Source: Pseudomonas sp. LS44
GTDB taxonomy: Bacteria > Pseudomonadota > Gammaproteobacteria > Pseudomonadales > Pseudomonadaceae
Length of the DNA stretch: 64,000 bases
Reading direction: 5' to 3'
Assembly (NCBI RefSeq): GCF_024730785.1
Contig: NZ_CP102830.1
Span: 3,634,001-3,698,000 of the forward strand
Below the pieces are notes generated by a model. The model saw only the letters and a program-made list of their open reading frames with translations, made no database searches and was not told the origin of the DNA. Positions within the stretch are counted from its first letter, which is position 1; every line of letters starts with the position of its first letter. A program made the position numbers and the translations under genes. Shown one piece after another: positions 1 to 13,300 of this stretch.

Positions 1-49
1 GGCTTGCCCTTCCCGCCGGCTAGTGGAAATACAGTTCGCAGGTACTGCA

Positions 50-2560
50 ATGTTGAGTATTGTCCTTTCTCCGCCCTCCTATTACGCACTTCCTGTAGGG
101 CTTCCGCCCTTATCTGCCACGCACCTTTGCCGACCACGGCTGGTGCAGCCGGCGTTACGCCAAGCATTCCGCCTGCGCTTGCTCTGCGCACCCACCGGAT
201 TCGGCAAAAGCGCCCTACTCAACGAGATCACCCGCGAACTCGCCGCTTCCCACCAGTGTTTGTGGTTCAGCCTAAATCGGCAGCCAACATCCGCTCAGCA
301 GTTTCGTGCGCACCTGGCGGCTGCACTGGATATTGACGACGACGACGACGCGCTGCTGCGAAAACTCAACAGCTTGAGCGAACCATTGCTCCTCGTCCTC
401 GACGATTTCCCCGCGGATCTCGATGGCTCCCTGGAACCCTGGATAGAGCGCATGCTCCTGCAGCCGGGAAGACTGATCCAGCTCCTCGTGGGCAGCCGGC
501 ATCGCCCGAACTGGAACCTTCCCAGGTTGTACCTGGAAGGTGAGCTCCATGAGCTAGGCCCTTCTCAATTGGCCTTTTCACCCAGCGAATTCGAAACCCT
601 CGTGCATACCCTTGCGCCTGACTGGCAAAGCCGAGCCCGCGAGAGTCTATGGCAACAGACCCACGGCTGGTGCGCCGGGGTTCGCCTGCTGTTGAACGAT
701 CTCGACACGAATAGCAACTGGTCCTGGCTGCGTGCTTATCTGCAACGCGAACTGCTCGGAGTACTCAGCGACGAACAACGCGAGGTCCTGCTCTGCCTGG
801 CGCACCTGCCACGCGCTTCTGCGGCACTGTGCGACAGTCTGTGGGAGGGCTTTAACGGCGGCGAAATCTTCCGCAGCTTGCTCGACCAGTCGCTGTTTGC
901 TCCCGTTGAGCGAAGCGGTAGCTGGTACCGCCTAATTCCGTCCGTCGCACATATTCTGAGCAACGAACGCAGCGGCGCCGCGCTCACCCATCTGCGTCTG
1001 AAAGCCTGCCGAGAGTACGTCGCGATGGGCCTTATCGATGTAGGCATCGAACAGGCCGTGCTCGCGGGCCAACCGGAAACGGCGATCAGCCTGATGGATC
1101 GCCTCAAGTTCGACTGGATCTTCGCCGGCCGACATATCAAGACCTTGATGACTTGGCGCACCCAACTGCCTACGGCATTGTTGGAAAGTACCCCGCGCTT
1201 GATCGGCCTGAATACGCGCGCCCTGCTGTTCAACTGGCGGCTAAGCGAAGCGCAAACCTGCCTGGCAAAGCTCGGTAACTTTTTGCCCGAGGCAGACCCA
1301 ACGCTCAACCGTCGTTTGCTGGCCAACTGGCAAGCGATGCGTGGCGCCATATATGGCTATTACGGCAACAGCAAAGACGCCAGCGAGTATTGTCAGGCGG
1401 CACTGGCCAACCTCGAGCCACGCGATTGGCGCGCCGCCTACCTCTGCTATTCGACACTGGCGCGGATGTCACTCATCAACGGCGCGCATAGCCGCGCCAG
1501 CATGCTTCTCGAACAAGCCACGGAGCAGGCACGACGCCAAGATTGCCTGGCTACCGAACTGCTGCTCAATACCGACCATATCTGCCTATATATGGTGCGT
1601 GGCGAGACCAGCAAAGCGAGTTTGCGTCTCGAAGAAAGCTTTCTGCTCCTGGAAAGTAATTCCGATGCACAGCACAGCCTCCTACTGGGACGTTTGCTGC
1701 TCTTGCGTGGAGAGCTGGAAATCCTGGCCGGCAACCTGGCCAGTGCAGAGCAGGCGCTGATGCAGGCGAAAAAACATACCCAGGCCAATGAGGACCCGGT
1801 GATTTTGCATGCGCTACTCGCGCTGGCTGAAGTCGCCGCCTGCCGCCAGGATTTCGAACTGGCCCGCCGTCACATCTTCGATGCCGAGCGGCGTATGCAT
1901 TGCGGTAAAGTCCCGGCGAATCTCTATCAGATGGTCATCGACTATCAGCAAGCGCGCTTGCTGGTACGCGAAGGCGATTGGGGGCAGTTACTAACACTGG
2001 CGCGCAGCATGGAAACCAAGTGCCAAAGCCAACCCTTGCCGCAACTGCCTTTCGTCTCGCCCGCCCTGCGCCAGCGTTGCCAACTGCTGATGGCGATCGG
2101 CGAGCACAGCACCGGAAAGCACGAGGAGGTGCGTGCGCGATTACTGCGCCTGGCCAGCGAATGCGCAAACTTGCACTTCGCCCACCTATACCATGAAGTG
2201 CTCGCCGCGCTGGCCCGAGTGGAGTTCGAACTGGGCCGCATCGGCAACGATGCCTACCAAGTGGCCCTGCAGAAACTCGGTTCGCATAGCCTCATCCACG
2301 CCTGGCTGAAGCAAATACCCGCCCATAGTGCCGAGGCGACCAATGATGCGCAGCAGACAACACCACGCGTCGAGTTGACCCCCAAGGAGCTCGCGGTCCT
2401 GCAATTGCTTGCGGCCGGACTATCCAACCAGGAGATTGGCGACCATCTATTCATCTCGACCAACACCGTCAAAACCCACACCCGGCGCATCAACATGAAG
2501 CTCGGCGTGAAACGCCGAACCCAAGCAGTGATCCGGGCGCAGGCGATTGGCCTGCTGTGA
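50..2560 (+). CDS. MalT/LAL-type LuxR-family transcriptional activator
   Basis: This is a large ATP-binding regulator of about 836 residues. The N-terminal STAND-type NTPase has a Walker A motif (APTGFGKS, about residues 47-54) and a Walker B-like LLLVLDDFP (about 112-120). A long helical TPR-like middle follows, and the last 60 residues are a LuxR/FixJ helix-turn-helix (LTPKELAVLQLLAAGLSNQE). Known family members such as MalT and AlkS bind an inducer and activate catabolic operons. An in-frame GTG lies at position 23, but the ATG at 50 has a better-spaced AGG and is preferred. A short Asp run (DIDDDDDA) is encoded by a GAC repeat near 335-350. The target genes are unknown; the upstream neighbour is outside the window and rtcB downstream is separated by 263 bp. 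Confidence 0.85.
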   Translation: MLSIVLSPPSYYALPVGLPPLSATHLCRPRLVQPALRQAFRLRLLCAPTGFGKSALLNEITRELAASHQCLWFSLNRQPTSAQQFRAHLAAALDIDDDDDALLRKLNSLSEPLLLVLDDFPADLDGSLEPWIERMLLQPGRLIQLLVGSRHRPNWNLPRLYLEGELHELGPSQLAFSPSEFETLVHTLAPDWQSRARESLWQQTHGWCAGVRLLLNDLDTNSNWSWLRAYLQRELLGVLSDEQREVLLCLAHLPRASAALCDSLWEGFNGGEIFRSLLDQSLFAPVERSGSWYRLIPSVAHILSNERSGAALTHLRLKACREYVAMGLIDVGIEQAVLAGQPETAISLMDRLKFDWIFAGRHIKTLMTWRTQLPTALLESTPRLIGLNTRALLFNWRLSEAQTCLAKLGNFLPEADPTLNRRLLANWQAMRGAIYGYYGNSKDASEYCQAALANLEPRDWRAAYLCYSTLARMSLINGAHSRASMLLEQATEQARRQDCLATELLLNTDHICLYMVRGETSKASLRLEESFLLLESNSDAQHSLLLGRLLLLRGELEILAGNLASAEQALMQAKKHTQANEDPVILHALLALAEVAACRQDFELARRHIFDAERRMHCGKVPANLYQMVIDYQQARLLVREGDWGQLLTLARSMETKCQSQPLPQLPFVSPALRQRCQLLMAIGEHSTGKHEEVRARLLRLASECANLHFAHLYHEVLAALARVEFELGRIGNDAYQVALQKLGSHSLIHAWLKQIPAHSAEATNDAQQTTPRVELTPKELAVLQLLAAGLSNQEIGDHLFISTNTVKTHTRRINMKLGVKRRTQAVIRAQAIGLL

Positions 2561-2609
2561 TGACAAGGTCCAGCGATTGCCGGGCCTCAGCGGGAGCTAA
2601 CGCAGGGTT

Positions 2610-2756
2610 TCAGCTGGTGCGCGAGTGCCGATAAACCTCGGCATCGTCCAGCAGCGGGTCGCGGCCGATGTCATCAGGATCACGCATTTCCTCAATCTCG
2701 ACACAGTCTGGATCGATGACTGGTTTGGGCAATTCAGTCGCGTGATCGGCGGACAC
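2610..2756 (-). CDS. possible small protein, 48 aa, divergent from rtcB
   Basis: This open frame on the minus strand starts with GTG at 2756 and encodes an acidic 48-residue peptide beginning MSADHATELPKPVIDPD and ending EVYRHSRTS. It fills most of the 263-bp gap between the LuxR regulator and rtcB. The composition is protein-like, with Asp/Glu-rich segments and no rare-residue runs. There is no convincing ribosome-binding site, and I do not recognise a family. It may be a real small gene, or simply an open frame. Confidence 0.3.
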   Translation of the reverse strand: MSADHATELPKPVIDPDCVEIEEMRDPDDIGRDPLLDDAEVYRHSRTS

Positions 2757-2823
2757 GGGTCAAGCTGGTTTCGTCGGTCGCTGAGCGCACAATAGTGCCA
2801 TGGCTCACTGACGGACTCGGCGT

Positions 2824-4044
2824 ATGAAACAATCCACCTTCCAACTGCTCGAAGTCGCTGGCGGCAAGCCGATCAAACTGTGGACCGACGGTGTGCCGGT
2901 GGAAGACGAGGCGCGTCGACAACTGCAGAACACCGCCAAGCTGCCATTCATCTTCAAGCACATCGCAGTGATGCCCGACGTCCACGTTGGCAAGGGCTCG
3001 ACCATCGGCAGCGTGATTCCTACGATCGGCGCGATCATCCCGGCCGCGGTCGGCGTCGATATCGGCTGCGGGATGATCGCCGCGCGCACTTCGCTGACGG
3101 CCGCCGACCTGCCGGACAACCTGCACGGCCTACGCCGCGCCATCGAGCAGGCAGTGCCGCACGGCAAGACTTTCGGCAAACACGACAGCGGCGCCTGGCA
3201 GCACGTACCGGGTCACGCCGACCAAGCCTGGAGGGCGCTGGCCGGGCGCTTCCGGCAGATCACCGACAAGTACCCGCGCCTGGAAAAGACCAACAACCGC
3301 AGCCACCTCGGCACCCTGGGCACCGGCAACCATTTCATCGAGGTCTGTCTCGACGAAGCGCAGTGCGTCTGGTTCATGCTGCACAGCGGCTCGCGTGGGG
3401 TCGGTAACGCGATTGGCACGCTGTTCATCGAACTGGCCCAGGCCGATATGCGCCAACACCTGGCCAATCTGCCGGACCGCGACCTGGCCTATTTCGAGGA
3501 AGGCAGCCGGCACTTCGCCGACTATGTGGAAGCCGTGGAGTGGGCACAGGACTTCGCTCGGCAGAATCGTGCGCTGATGATGCAGGCGGTGATCGGCGCC
3601 GCCCGTCAGGTGTTGCGCAAGCCGTTCGAGGCGGAACTGGAGGCGGTCAACTGCCATCACAACTACGTGCAGCGCGAACAGCACTTCGGTCGCGAGGTGC
3701 TGGTCACCCGCAAGGGCGCGGTGTCGGCGCAGCGCGGCCAATTGGGCATCATCCCCGGCAGCATGGGCACGCAGAGCTTCATCGTGCGCGGCTTGGGCAA
3801 CGAAGAGGCGTTCTGCTCCTGCAGCCACGGCGCCGGGCGGGTGATGAGCCGCAGTCAGGCGAGGAAGCGCTTCTCACTGGAAGATCAAGTGCGCGCCACG
3901 GCGCATGTCGAATGCCGCAAGGATAAAGAGGTGATCGACGAGATCCCCATGGCCTACAAGAACATCGATGCGGTGATGGCGGCCCAGCGCGAGCTGGTCG
4001 AAGTGGTGCATACCCTGCGCCAGGTGGTCTGCGTAAAGGGTTAG
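2824..4044 (+). CDS. rtcB: RNA-splicing ligase RtcB
   Basis: RtcB joins RNA 2',3'-cyclic phosphate or 3'-phosphate ends to 5'-OH ends using GTP and Mn2+. The protein is 406 aa, close to the 408 aa of E. coli RtcB. Metal ligands and the active site are visible: Cys82 in GVDIGCGM, His170 in GTGNHFIEV, His187 in MLHSGSRG, His279 in NCHHNYV, and the GMP-accepting His335 in CSCSHGAGR. No rtcA (RNA cyclase) or rtcR (sigma-54 activator) lies next to it, so regulation probably differs from the E. coli rtcBA operon. The ATG at 2824 matches family N-termini, although its Shine-Dalgarno sequence is weak. All catalytic residues are present, so it should be active. Confidence 0.95.
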   Translation: MKQSTFQLLEVAGGKPIKLWTDGVPVEDEARRQLQNTAKLPFIFKHIAVMPDVHVGKGSTIGSVIPTIGAIIPAAVGVDIGCGMIAARTSLTAADLPDNLHGLRRAIEQAVPHGKTFGKHDSGAWQHVPGHADQAWRALAGRFRQITDKYPRLEKTNNRSHLGTLGTGNHFIEVCLDEAQCVWFMLHSGSRGVGNAIGTLFIELAQADMRQHLANLPDRDLAYFEEGSRHFADYVEAVEWAQDFARQNRALMMQAVIGAARQVLRKPFEAELEAVNCHHNYVQREQHFGREVLVTRKGAVSAQRGQLGIIPGSMGTQSFIVRGLGNEEAFCSCSHGAGRVMSRSQARKRFSLEDQVRATAHVECRKDKEVIDEIPMAYKNIDAVMAAQRELVEVVHTLRQVVCVKG

Positions 4045-4085
4045 CGCGAACGGTTACAGAAGCGGTTGGCGGCAAGGGTAACGCA

Positions 4086-4112
4086 TAAAAAACGGGCCGC
4101 TAGGGGCCCGTT
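4086..4112 (-). terminator. rho-independent terminator of gdhA
   Basis: The arms AACGGGCC and GGCCCGTT form a stem. Read on the minus strand the stem is followed by a run of T (the A run at 4086-4092). It lies just past the gdhA stop codon, between the convergent rtcB and gdhA. Confidence 0.8.
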
Positions 4113-4130
4113 AGTCACAGCCTAGCAGGC

Positions 4131-5597
<1,467 letters not shown>

Positions 5598-5607
5598 TCA
5601 GCGGGCA

Positions 5608-5633
5608 TAAAAAACGGGGCCCGCAGGCCCCGT
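5608..5633 (-). terminator. terminator of ettA
   Basis: The stem ACGGGGCC/GGCCCCGT (5614-5633) is followed on the minus strand by a T run (A run at 5609-5614). It sits 14 bp beyond the ettA stop and separates ettA from gdhA. Confidence 0.8.
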
Positions 5634-5646
5634 CTCTAACTGCGCG

Positions 5647-7314
<1,668 letters not shown>

Positions 7315-7622
7315 TGGAGAAACCTAGGTGACTTGGTGAAAGAAATGGCGGGAACGCGCCTGACCGGCGGTTGCGCGATGCTCGATGTCCAATTGCACCC
7401 TGAGGCGAATAGGCCAAGCATTCTGGCGCACCGTTTGCCTCGCCAATACCAGTGCTCCCGCGCGTGCGGCAAAGCTACCGGATTGTACCGGACAGGGCAA
7501 ACCGTCACACGTCAGGCAGGCTGGCACTTGGCCATTTTTCGAGGCATGCTACCCAGTCCGCGCTCAATTCCTGAATTTGCGCGGCGTACCTGCCTTAATC
7601 AGCAGTCTTTTCAGGATTTTTC
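7315..7622. other. 308-bp divergent promoter region ettA/morA
   Basis: This gap must hold the promoters for both genes. No convincing open frame, repeat or known operator is visible. Sequence close to the morA start is less GC-rich than its surroundings, but I cannot place -35/-10 boxes with confidence. Confidence 0.4.
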
Positions 7623-10600
7623 GTGTCCAAGCCTGAGCCCACCACTGAGTTTCGTACGTTCGGCGATATCGCCGCACGTTCGCGTGCGCCGGTGAAGGGC
7701 GCGCTGTGGCTGCTGCTGGTGCTGATTCTTGGTGTGTTGGGCTGGCAGTTGCAGCAGGATTTCAGCCAGCGCCTGGACAACCAGCGCCAGCGCAGCCAGG
7801 AATACAGCGTGCAACTGGCCAATCACATGGCCCTGAGCATGCAGCTCAAGGCCGATGCCGGCCTCGCCCTGTTCCGCCAAATAGATTTGTCACCGAGCGC
7901 CGATGAGCGACTACTGAACCATTTACGGGAAGTTTTCCCGGCCCTGCACAGCCTGGTCTGGCTGACCACGAACGGGCGCATCCTGGCCGACAGCGCAGGC
8001 GCGTCTGGCGATCAAGCGCTTCTTCATGACTTACCTGCCTCGCTTGGCGATCGGCCCTATCACGTGACCCTCAGCGCATTGGCCGACGGCCAGCTGTATC
8101 TGACCCTGCGTCAGGGCGAGCCCCGTGCGCCGTCCGGCTACTGGGTGGTCCGCGGCGGACTGGAAAGTATCCAGAGCACCTTGAATGCCTTCAAACAGGG
8201 CAACCATCGCTGGCTAATCGAAGATCGCCACTCGCAGCGGGTGGTGTTGCGCTGGATTGGCGATCGCCTGGAAATCAGCAATACCCCGCTGACCGCCGAG
8301 GAGCAGCGCCAGAGTCTGCCAGCCATTCCCCTGGCCGGCACCGACTGGCAGTTGCGCTCGCTGTTCGATGAACGGCAGGCCGCCGCCGAACTGCTGCCTA
8401 CCTTCAGCGGCCAGCTGTGGCTGCTGGTCATCTGCATGCTGCTCGCCACCTTCGCGCTGCTCTATCTACACCGCTCGCAGCGCGGTCTGCAGGCGCAGAA
8501 CATGGCCTCGCAACGCGAGCTGCAACGCGCCGATAGCGTACTGCGGTCGATTGAGGAATGTGTGCTGACTACCGATCATGTCGGCCGCATCCGCTATCTC
8601 AACCCACAGGCCGAACAATTGTTCGGCCTGTCCAGCGGTGCAAGCACAGACAAACCGATCACCGATCTGCTGCCGGGCCTCGCCGCACTGATCGAGGACA
8701 GCCAGAGCAGCGTCGAGCCGCAAACCTTCAGCCGTGACGGCGAGCCGCGATTGTTCGCCATCAGCCGTAGCCTGCTCGACGATCAGGGCTATGTCTGGGT
8801 GTTGCGCGACATCACCGAACGGCGCCGCGCCCAGCAGGCGCAAGATGAAGCGCAACGCCGCTATCAGGACATTTTCCAGGGCTGCGGCATCGCCCTGTGC
8901 GTACTCGATCTGGCCCAGCTGCACGAGTATCTGCGCCAGCAAAACCTGCGCAGCAGCGCGGATTTGCAGCGCTGGGTGCAGGCGCACCCCGAGCGCCATG
9001 CGCAACTGATGCAAGCCATCCGCTTCAGCGATGCCAATGAGGTCGCCCTGCGTCTGCTCGGGGTGGATTCGCTCGATCAGGTTTGGCGACAACTGATCGG
9101 CCACCGCGCGCTGCAGCCCGACGGCATCCGCTATCAACTGCTCGCCGCGGTGCTCGACGGACGCCCGCAGCTTGAAATGGAAAGCCGCATCGTCACGCGC
9201 CTGGGCCATGAGCGTCACCTGTGGCTGTTGTTGCGCTTGCCCGATAGCAGCCAGGGCCATCATGCGGTGACCTTGAGCATCAACGACATCACCAGCCGCA
9301 AGCGCATCGAACTGTCGCTGATCGAGCGCGAGGCGTTCTGGTCAGAAGTGGTGCGCAGCCTGCCGGATACCTTGTATGTGCATGACATCAGCAATCGCCG
9401 GGTGCTGTTCCACAACCACCGTCTGGGACCGGATTTGGGTTACAGCAAGCCCGAGTTGCGAGTCATGGGCGAGCGCATGTGGGAAAAGATCCTGCACCCC
9501 GACGACCAGGAGCTGTACCAAAGCATGCGCAGCCTGCAGCAGGTGCTCGGCAAGGGTCAGTTGCTGACCTGCCAGTTGCGCTGGCGTCATCGCGATGGCA
9601 GCTGGCATTGGTTCGATATCCGTGAACAGGCGCTCAGCCATGACTCAAACGGTCGGGTCAGCCGCCTGATTGGGGTCGCCAAGGACATCACCGAGCAGAT
9701 CGAAGCCAGCCAATTGCTGCAGGCCGGCGAGCAGCGCTACCGGCTATTGGCGGAAAGCATCAGCGACGTGATTTTCTCTACCGATAATCAGCTGCAGCTC
9801 AGCTACATCAGCCCCTCAGCGGTAGGTATGTTCGGCTACAGCATCGAGCGACTGCGCAGCACCGGGTTTGCCCCGGCGCTGGCCAACCCGCAACAGCTCG
9901 ACAGCGTCCACGCCCTGCTCGAACAAGTACGCCAGGCGCTTGGGCACCCGCAACGCCTGGCCGAATTGCGCCGCCAACTACCGACCCAACTTTTGACCCT
10001 CGACTGTCTGCGCGCTGACGGCCGCAAGATTCCCGTGGAGCTGCGCCTGAGCCTGATGTGGGACACCCACGGTGCCTTCGAGGGTTTGCTCGGGATGATC
10101 CGCGACATCAGCCAGCAGCGTCACGCCGAAAAAGAACTGCGCATGGCGGCCACGGTGTTCGAGCACTCCACCTCGGCGATCCTGGTCACCGATCCGGCCG
10201 GCTATATCGTCCAGGTCAACGAGGCGTTCACTCGGGTCAGCGGCTATCCGGCGGCCGAGGTGCTCGATCAACTGCCGGGCATGCTGACTGCCGATCGCCA
10301 GCAAGCCCAGCAGCTGCACTATGTGCTCGCCCAGCTCAACCTGCAGGGCAGCTGGGAAGGCGAACTGTGGCTCAAGCGGCGCAACGGCGAACCCTTCCCA
10401 TCCTGGGTTGGGATTACCGCAGTGCAGGATGCCGAAGGCGATCTGGTCAGCTACGTGTGCTTCTTCAGCGACATCAGCGAGCGCAAGGCCAGCGAGCAAC
10501 GCATCCACCGCCTGGCCTATTACGACGCGCTGACCCTACTGCCCAACCGCACACTGTTCCAGGACCGTCTGCACACCGCTTTGCAGCATGCCGAACGGCA

Positions 10601-11825
10601 TCGCGAATGGGTGGTACTGATGTTCCTCGATCTGGACCGTTTCAAACCGATCAACGATTCCCTCGGCCATGCCGCCGGCGATCGCATGCTCAAGGATGTG
10701 GCGGTGCGCCTGGCCGCCTGCGTCGCCGAAGACGACACTGTGGCGCGCATGGGCGGCGACGAGTTCACCCTGCTGCTGCAACCACGCAGTACCCGCGAAG
10801 GGGCGCTGAACCGCGCAGTGCATGTGGCCGAGCTGATTCTCGCCAGCCTGGCGCGGCCGTTCATTCTCGAAGGACGGGAGTTCTTCGTCACCGCCAGTAT
10901 CGGCGTCGCGCTCAGCCCGCAAGACGGCAAAGAACTCAGCCATCTGATGAAAAACGCCGATACGGCGATGTACCACGCCAAGGAGCGCGGCAAGAACAAC
11001 TTCCAGTTCTATCAGGCGGCCATGAACGCCAGCGCGCTGGAGCGCCTGGAGCTGGAAAGCGACTTGCGCCATGCGCTCGAGCAAAACGAATTCGTCCTCT
11101 ATTACCAGCCACAATTCAGCGGCAACGGCCGCCGCCTGACCGGCGCCGAAGCCCTGCTGCGCTGGCAGCATCCGCGCCGTGGGTTGGTGCCGCCCGGCGA
11201 TTTCATTCCGGTCCTGGAAGAACTCGGCCTGGTGGTGCAAGTCGGCGACTGGGTGCTTGGCGAAGCCTGCCGGCAGATCAAGGCCTGGCAAAAGGCCGGG
11301 ATTCGGGTACCGAAGATTGCCGTGAACCTGTCGGCCCGGCAGTTCAGCGAAGGCCATCTGGATCAACAGATCGCCTTGATCCTCGAGGAAACCCGGGTGC
11401 CGCCGGCATGTCTGGAGTTGGAGCTCACCGAGAGCATCCTGATGCGCGACGTGCAGGCCACCCTGGAGACGCTGATGGATCTCAAGCGCCTCGGCGTGTC
11501 GATTGCAGTCGACGACTTCGGTACCGGCTATTCCTCGCTCAACTACCTCAAACAGTTCCCTATCGACGTGCTGAAAATCGACCGCAGCTTTGTCGACGGC
11601 CTGCCCAGCGGCGACCAGGATGCGCAGATCGCCCGCGCAATCATCGCCATGGCCCATAGCCTGAACCTGGCGGTGATCGCCGAAGGTGTGGAGAGCTACG
11701 CGCAGCTGGAATTCCTTCGCGAGCACCAGTGCGACGAGGTGCAGGGCTATCTGTTCGGCAAGCCAATGCCGGCCAACCAATTCGCCGCGCAGTACGGCGG
11801 CGCCGCGCTATTCATCTTCGAATAG
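7623..11825 (+). CDS. morA: MorA-type membrane diguanylate cyclase/phosphodiesterase (PAS-GGDEF-EAL)
   Basis: This 1400-aa inner-membrane protein makes and/or breaks c-di-GMP. Order: TM helix (about 27-46), periplasmic sensor region to about 260, TM helix (about 264-283), four to five PAS/PAC modules (about 300-955), a GGDEF domain with intact MGGDEF (about 1043), and an EAL domain with intact EALLRW (Glu about 1176), DDFGTGYSSL, DVLKIDRSFV and VIAEGVES. Both active sites look functional. P. aeruginosa MorA (PA4601, about 1415 aa) is likewise followed by glyA, and controls flagellar timing and biofilm. The start is a GTG. The spacing to glyA (123 bp) suggests separate transcription. Confidence 0.92.
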   Translation: MSKPEPTTEFRTFGDIAARSRAPVKGALWLLLVLILGVLGWQLQQDFSQRLDNQRQRSQEYSVQLANHMALSMQLKADAGLALFRQIDLSPSADERLLNHLREVFPALHSLVWLTTNGRILADSAGASGDQALLHDLPASLGDRPYHVTLSALADGQLYLTLRQGEPRAPSGYWVVRGGLESIQSTLNAFKQGNHRWLIEDRHSQRVVLRWIGDRLEISNTPLTAEEQRQSLPAIPLAGTDWQLRSLFDERQAAAELLPTFSGQLWLLVICMLLATFALLYLHRSQRGLQAQNMASQRELQRADSVLRSIEECVLTTDHVGRIRYLNPQAEQLFGLSSGASTDKPITDLLPGLAALIEDSQSSVEPQTFSRDGEPRLFAISRSLLDDQGYVWVLRDITERRRAQQAQDEAQRRYQDIFQGCGIALCVLDLAQLHEYLRQQNLRSSADLQRWVQAHPERHAQLMQAIRFSDANEVALRLLGVDSLDQVWRQLIGHRALQPDGIRYQLLAAVLDGRPQLEMESRIVTRLGHERHLWLLLRLPDSSQGHHAVTLSINDITSRKRIELSLIEREAFWSEVVRSLPDTLYVHDISNRRVLFHNHRLGPDLGYSKPELRVMGERMWEKILHPDDQELYQSMRSLQQVLGKGQLLTCQLRWRHRDGSWHWFDIREQALSHDSNGRVSRLIGVAKDITEQIEASQLLQAGEQRYRLLAESISDVIFSTDNQLQLSYISPSAVGMFGYSIERLRSTGFAPALANPQQLDSVHALLEQVRQALGHPQRLAELRRQLPTQLLTLDCLRADGRKIPVELRLSLMWDTHGAFEGLLGMIRDISQQRHAEKELRMAATVFEHSTSAILVTDPAGYIVQVNEAFTRVSGYPAAEVLDQLPGMLTADRQQAQQLHYVLAQLNLQGSWEGELWLKRRNGEPFPSWVGITAVQDAEGDLVSYVCFFSDISERKASEQRIHRLAYYDALTLLPNRTLFQDRLHTALQHAERHREWVVLMFLDLDRFKPINDSLGHAAGDRMLKDVAVRLAACVAEDDTVARMGGDEFTLLLQPRSTREGALNRAVHVAELILASLARPFILEGREFFVTASIGVALSPQDGKELSHLMKNADTAMYHAKERGKNNFQFYQAAMNASALERLELESDLRHALEQNEFVLYYQPQFSGNGRRLTGAEALLRWQHPRRGLVPPGDFIPVLEELGLVVQVGDWVLGEACRQIKAWQKAGIRVPKIAVNLSARQFSEGHLDQQIALILEETRVPPACLELELTESILMRDVQATLETLMDLKRLGVSIAVDDFGTGYSSLNYLKQFPIDVLKIDRSFVDGLPSGDQDAQIARAIIAMAHSLNLAVIAEGVESYAQLEFLREHQCDEVQGYLFGKPMPANQFAAQYGGAALFIFE

Positions 11826-11948
11826 CCAGCGCGCGCCTTGAGTTCCGCTCGTCTGCGACGTGATTGCCTTTCATATGCCAGGCCGAAGCGGATGGGTTAG
11901 AATCCGCTCCCTCCTTTAACCGCCCAGCTGATTTTTCAGGGGATTGCC

Positions 11949-13202
11949 ATGTTCAGCCGTGATTTGACTCTCGCCAACTACGATGCCGACTTGTTCGCCG
12001 CGATGGAGCAAGAAGCCCAGCGCCAGGAAGAGCATATCGAGCTGATCGCCTCGGAAAACTACACCAGCCCGGCGGTGATGGAAGCGCAAGGTTCGGTGCT
12101 GACCAACAAGTACGCCGAAGGCTATCCGGGCAAGCGTTACTACGGTGGCTGCGAGTACGTCGACGTGGTCGAGCAACTGGCCATCGACCGCGCCAAGCAA
12201 CTATTCGGCGCCGATTATGCCAACGTCCAGCCGCACGCCGGTTCGCAAGCCAACAGCGCGGTCTACCTGGCCCTGCTGCAGGCTGGCGACACCATCCTCG
12301 GCATGAGCCTGGCCCACGGCGGTCACCTGACCCACGGCGCCAGCGTCAGCTCCTCCGGCAAGCTGTACCACGCCGTGCAATACGGCATCGACGGTAACGG
12401 CCTGATCGACTACGACGAAGTCGAGCGTCTGGCTGTCGAGCACAAGCCGAAGATGATCGTCGCCGGCTTCTCCGCTTATTCGCAGGTGCTGGACTTCCCG
12501 CGCTTCCGCGCGATCGCCGACAAAGTCGGGGCCTACCTGTTCGTCGACATGGCCCACGTGGCCGGCCTGGTTGCCGCTGGCGTGTACCCGAACCCGGTAC
12601 CGTTCGCCGACGTGGTCACCACCACCACCCACAAGACCCTGCGCGGTCCGCGTGGCGGCCTGATCCTCGCTCGCAAGAACGAAGAAATCGAGAAGAAGCT
12701 CAACTCCGCCGTCTTCCCGGGCGCCCAGGGCGGTCCGCTGGAGCACGTCATTGCCGCCAAGGCGGTGTGCTTCAAGGAAGCCCTGCAGCCGGAGTTCAAG
12801 ACCTACCAGCAGCAGGTCGTGAAGAACGCCCAGGCGATGGCCAGCGTGTTCATCGAGAACGGCTTCGACGTGGTTTCCGGCGGTACCGAGAACCACCTGT
12901 TCCTGCTCAGCCTGATCAAGCAGGACATCACCGGTAAAGACGCCGACGCCGCCCTGGGTCGCGCGTTCATCACCGTGAACAAGAACTCGGTGCCGAACGA
13001 CCCGCGCTCGCCGTTCGTGACTTCCGGCCTGCGCATTGGCACTCCAGCCGTGACCACTCGCGGCTTCAAAGAAGCCGAGTGCCGCGTTCTGGCTGGCTGG
13101 ATCTGCGAGATCCTCGCCAACATGGGCGACGAGTCGGTAGTCGACCGCGTGCGTGAGCAGGTCAAAGCCGTGTGCGCCAAGTTCCCGGTGTACGGCAAGT
13201 AA
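11949..13202 (+). CDS. glyA: serine hydroxymethyltransferase
   Basis: GlyA interconverts serine and glycine, loading one carbon onto tetrahydrofolate, and is PLP-dependent. The protein is 417 aa, the standard length. The PLP lysine is Lys229 in [14 protein letters not shown], and [10 protein letters not shown] at the N-terminus is the folate/substrate segment. A good ribosome-binding site (AGGGGA) precedes the ATG. The gene has its own strong terminator. Its place behind morA matches the P. aeruginosa glyA3 copy, so other glyA paralogues are likely elsewhere in the genome. The upstream 120 bp contain a short palindrome (GCGGAT...ATCCGC, 11888-11907) around a TAGAAT that could be a -10 box. 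Confidence 0.97.
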   Translation: MFSRDLTLANYDADLFAAMEQEAQRQEEHIELIASENYTSPAVMEAQGSVLTNKYAEGYPGKRYYGGCEYVDVVEQLAIDRAKQLFGADYANVQPHAGSQANSAVYLALLQAGDTILGMSLAHGGHLTHGASVSSSGKLYHAVQYGIDGNGLIDYDEVERLAVEHKPKMIVAGFSAYSQVLDFPRFRAIADKVGAYLFVDMAHVAGLVAAGVYPNPVPFADVVTTTTHKTLRGPRGGLILARKNEEIEKKLNSAVFPGAQGGPLEHVIAAKAVCFKEALQPEFKTYQQQVVKNAQAMASVFIENGFDVVSGGTENHLFLLSLIKQDITGKDADAALGRAFITVNKNSVPNDPRSPFVTSGLRIGTPAVTTRGFKEAECRVLAGWICEILANMGDESVVDRVREQVKAVCAKFPVYGK

Positions 13203-13223
13203 GCCTTTCCGCGACATAAAAAT

Positions 13224-13248
13224 GCCCGGCCAAGTGCCGGGCTTTTTT
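13224..13248 (+). terminator. terminator of glyA
   Basis: Stem GCCCGGC/GCCGGGC, 5-nt loop, followed by TTTTTT, 21 bp after the glyA stop. Confidence 0.9.
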
Positions 13249-13300
13249 ATACCTGACCTTTGCCGTAGGGTGCGGCGTACCGCGTCCGAAGAAGAATGCA

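Noticed and set aside
332..352. GAC repeat encoding a run of Asp in the LuxR-type regulator as a phase-variation tract.
   Set aside because: The repeat unit is three bases, so slippage would not shift the frame, and only about five units are present.
2734..3126. Minus-strand frame of 130 codons overlapping the 5' end of rtcB.
   Set aside because: It is a shadow of rtcB with a Asp/Arg/His-rich translation and no motif.
7531..7560. Sigma-54-like TGGCAC sequence upstream of morA.
   Set aside because: TGGCAC is present, but the required GC element at the correct spacing is missing.
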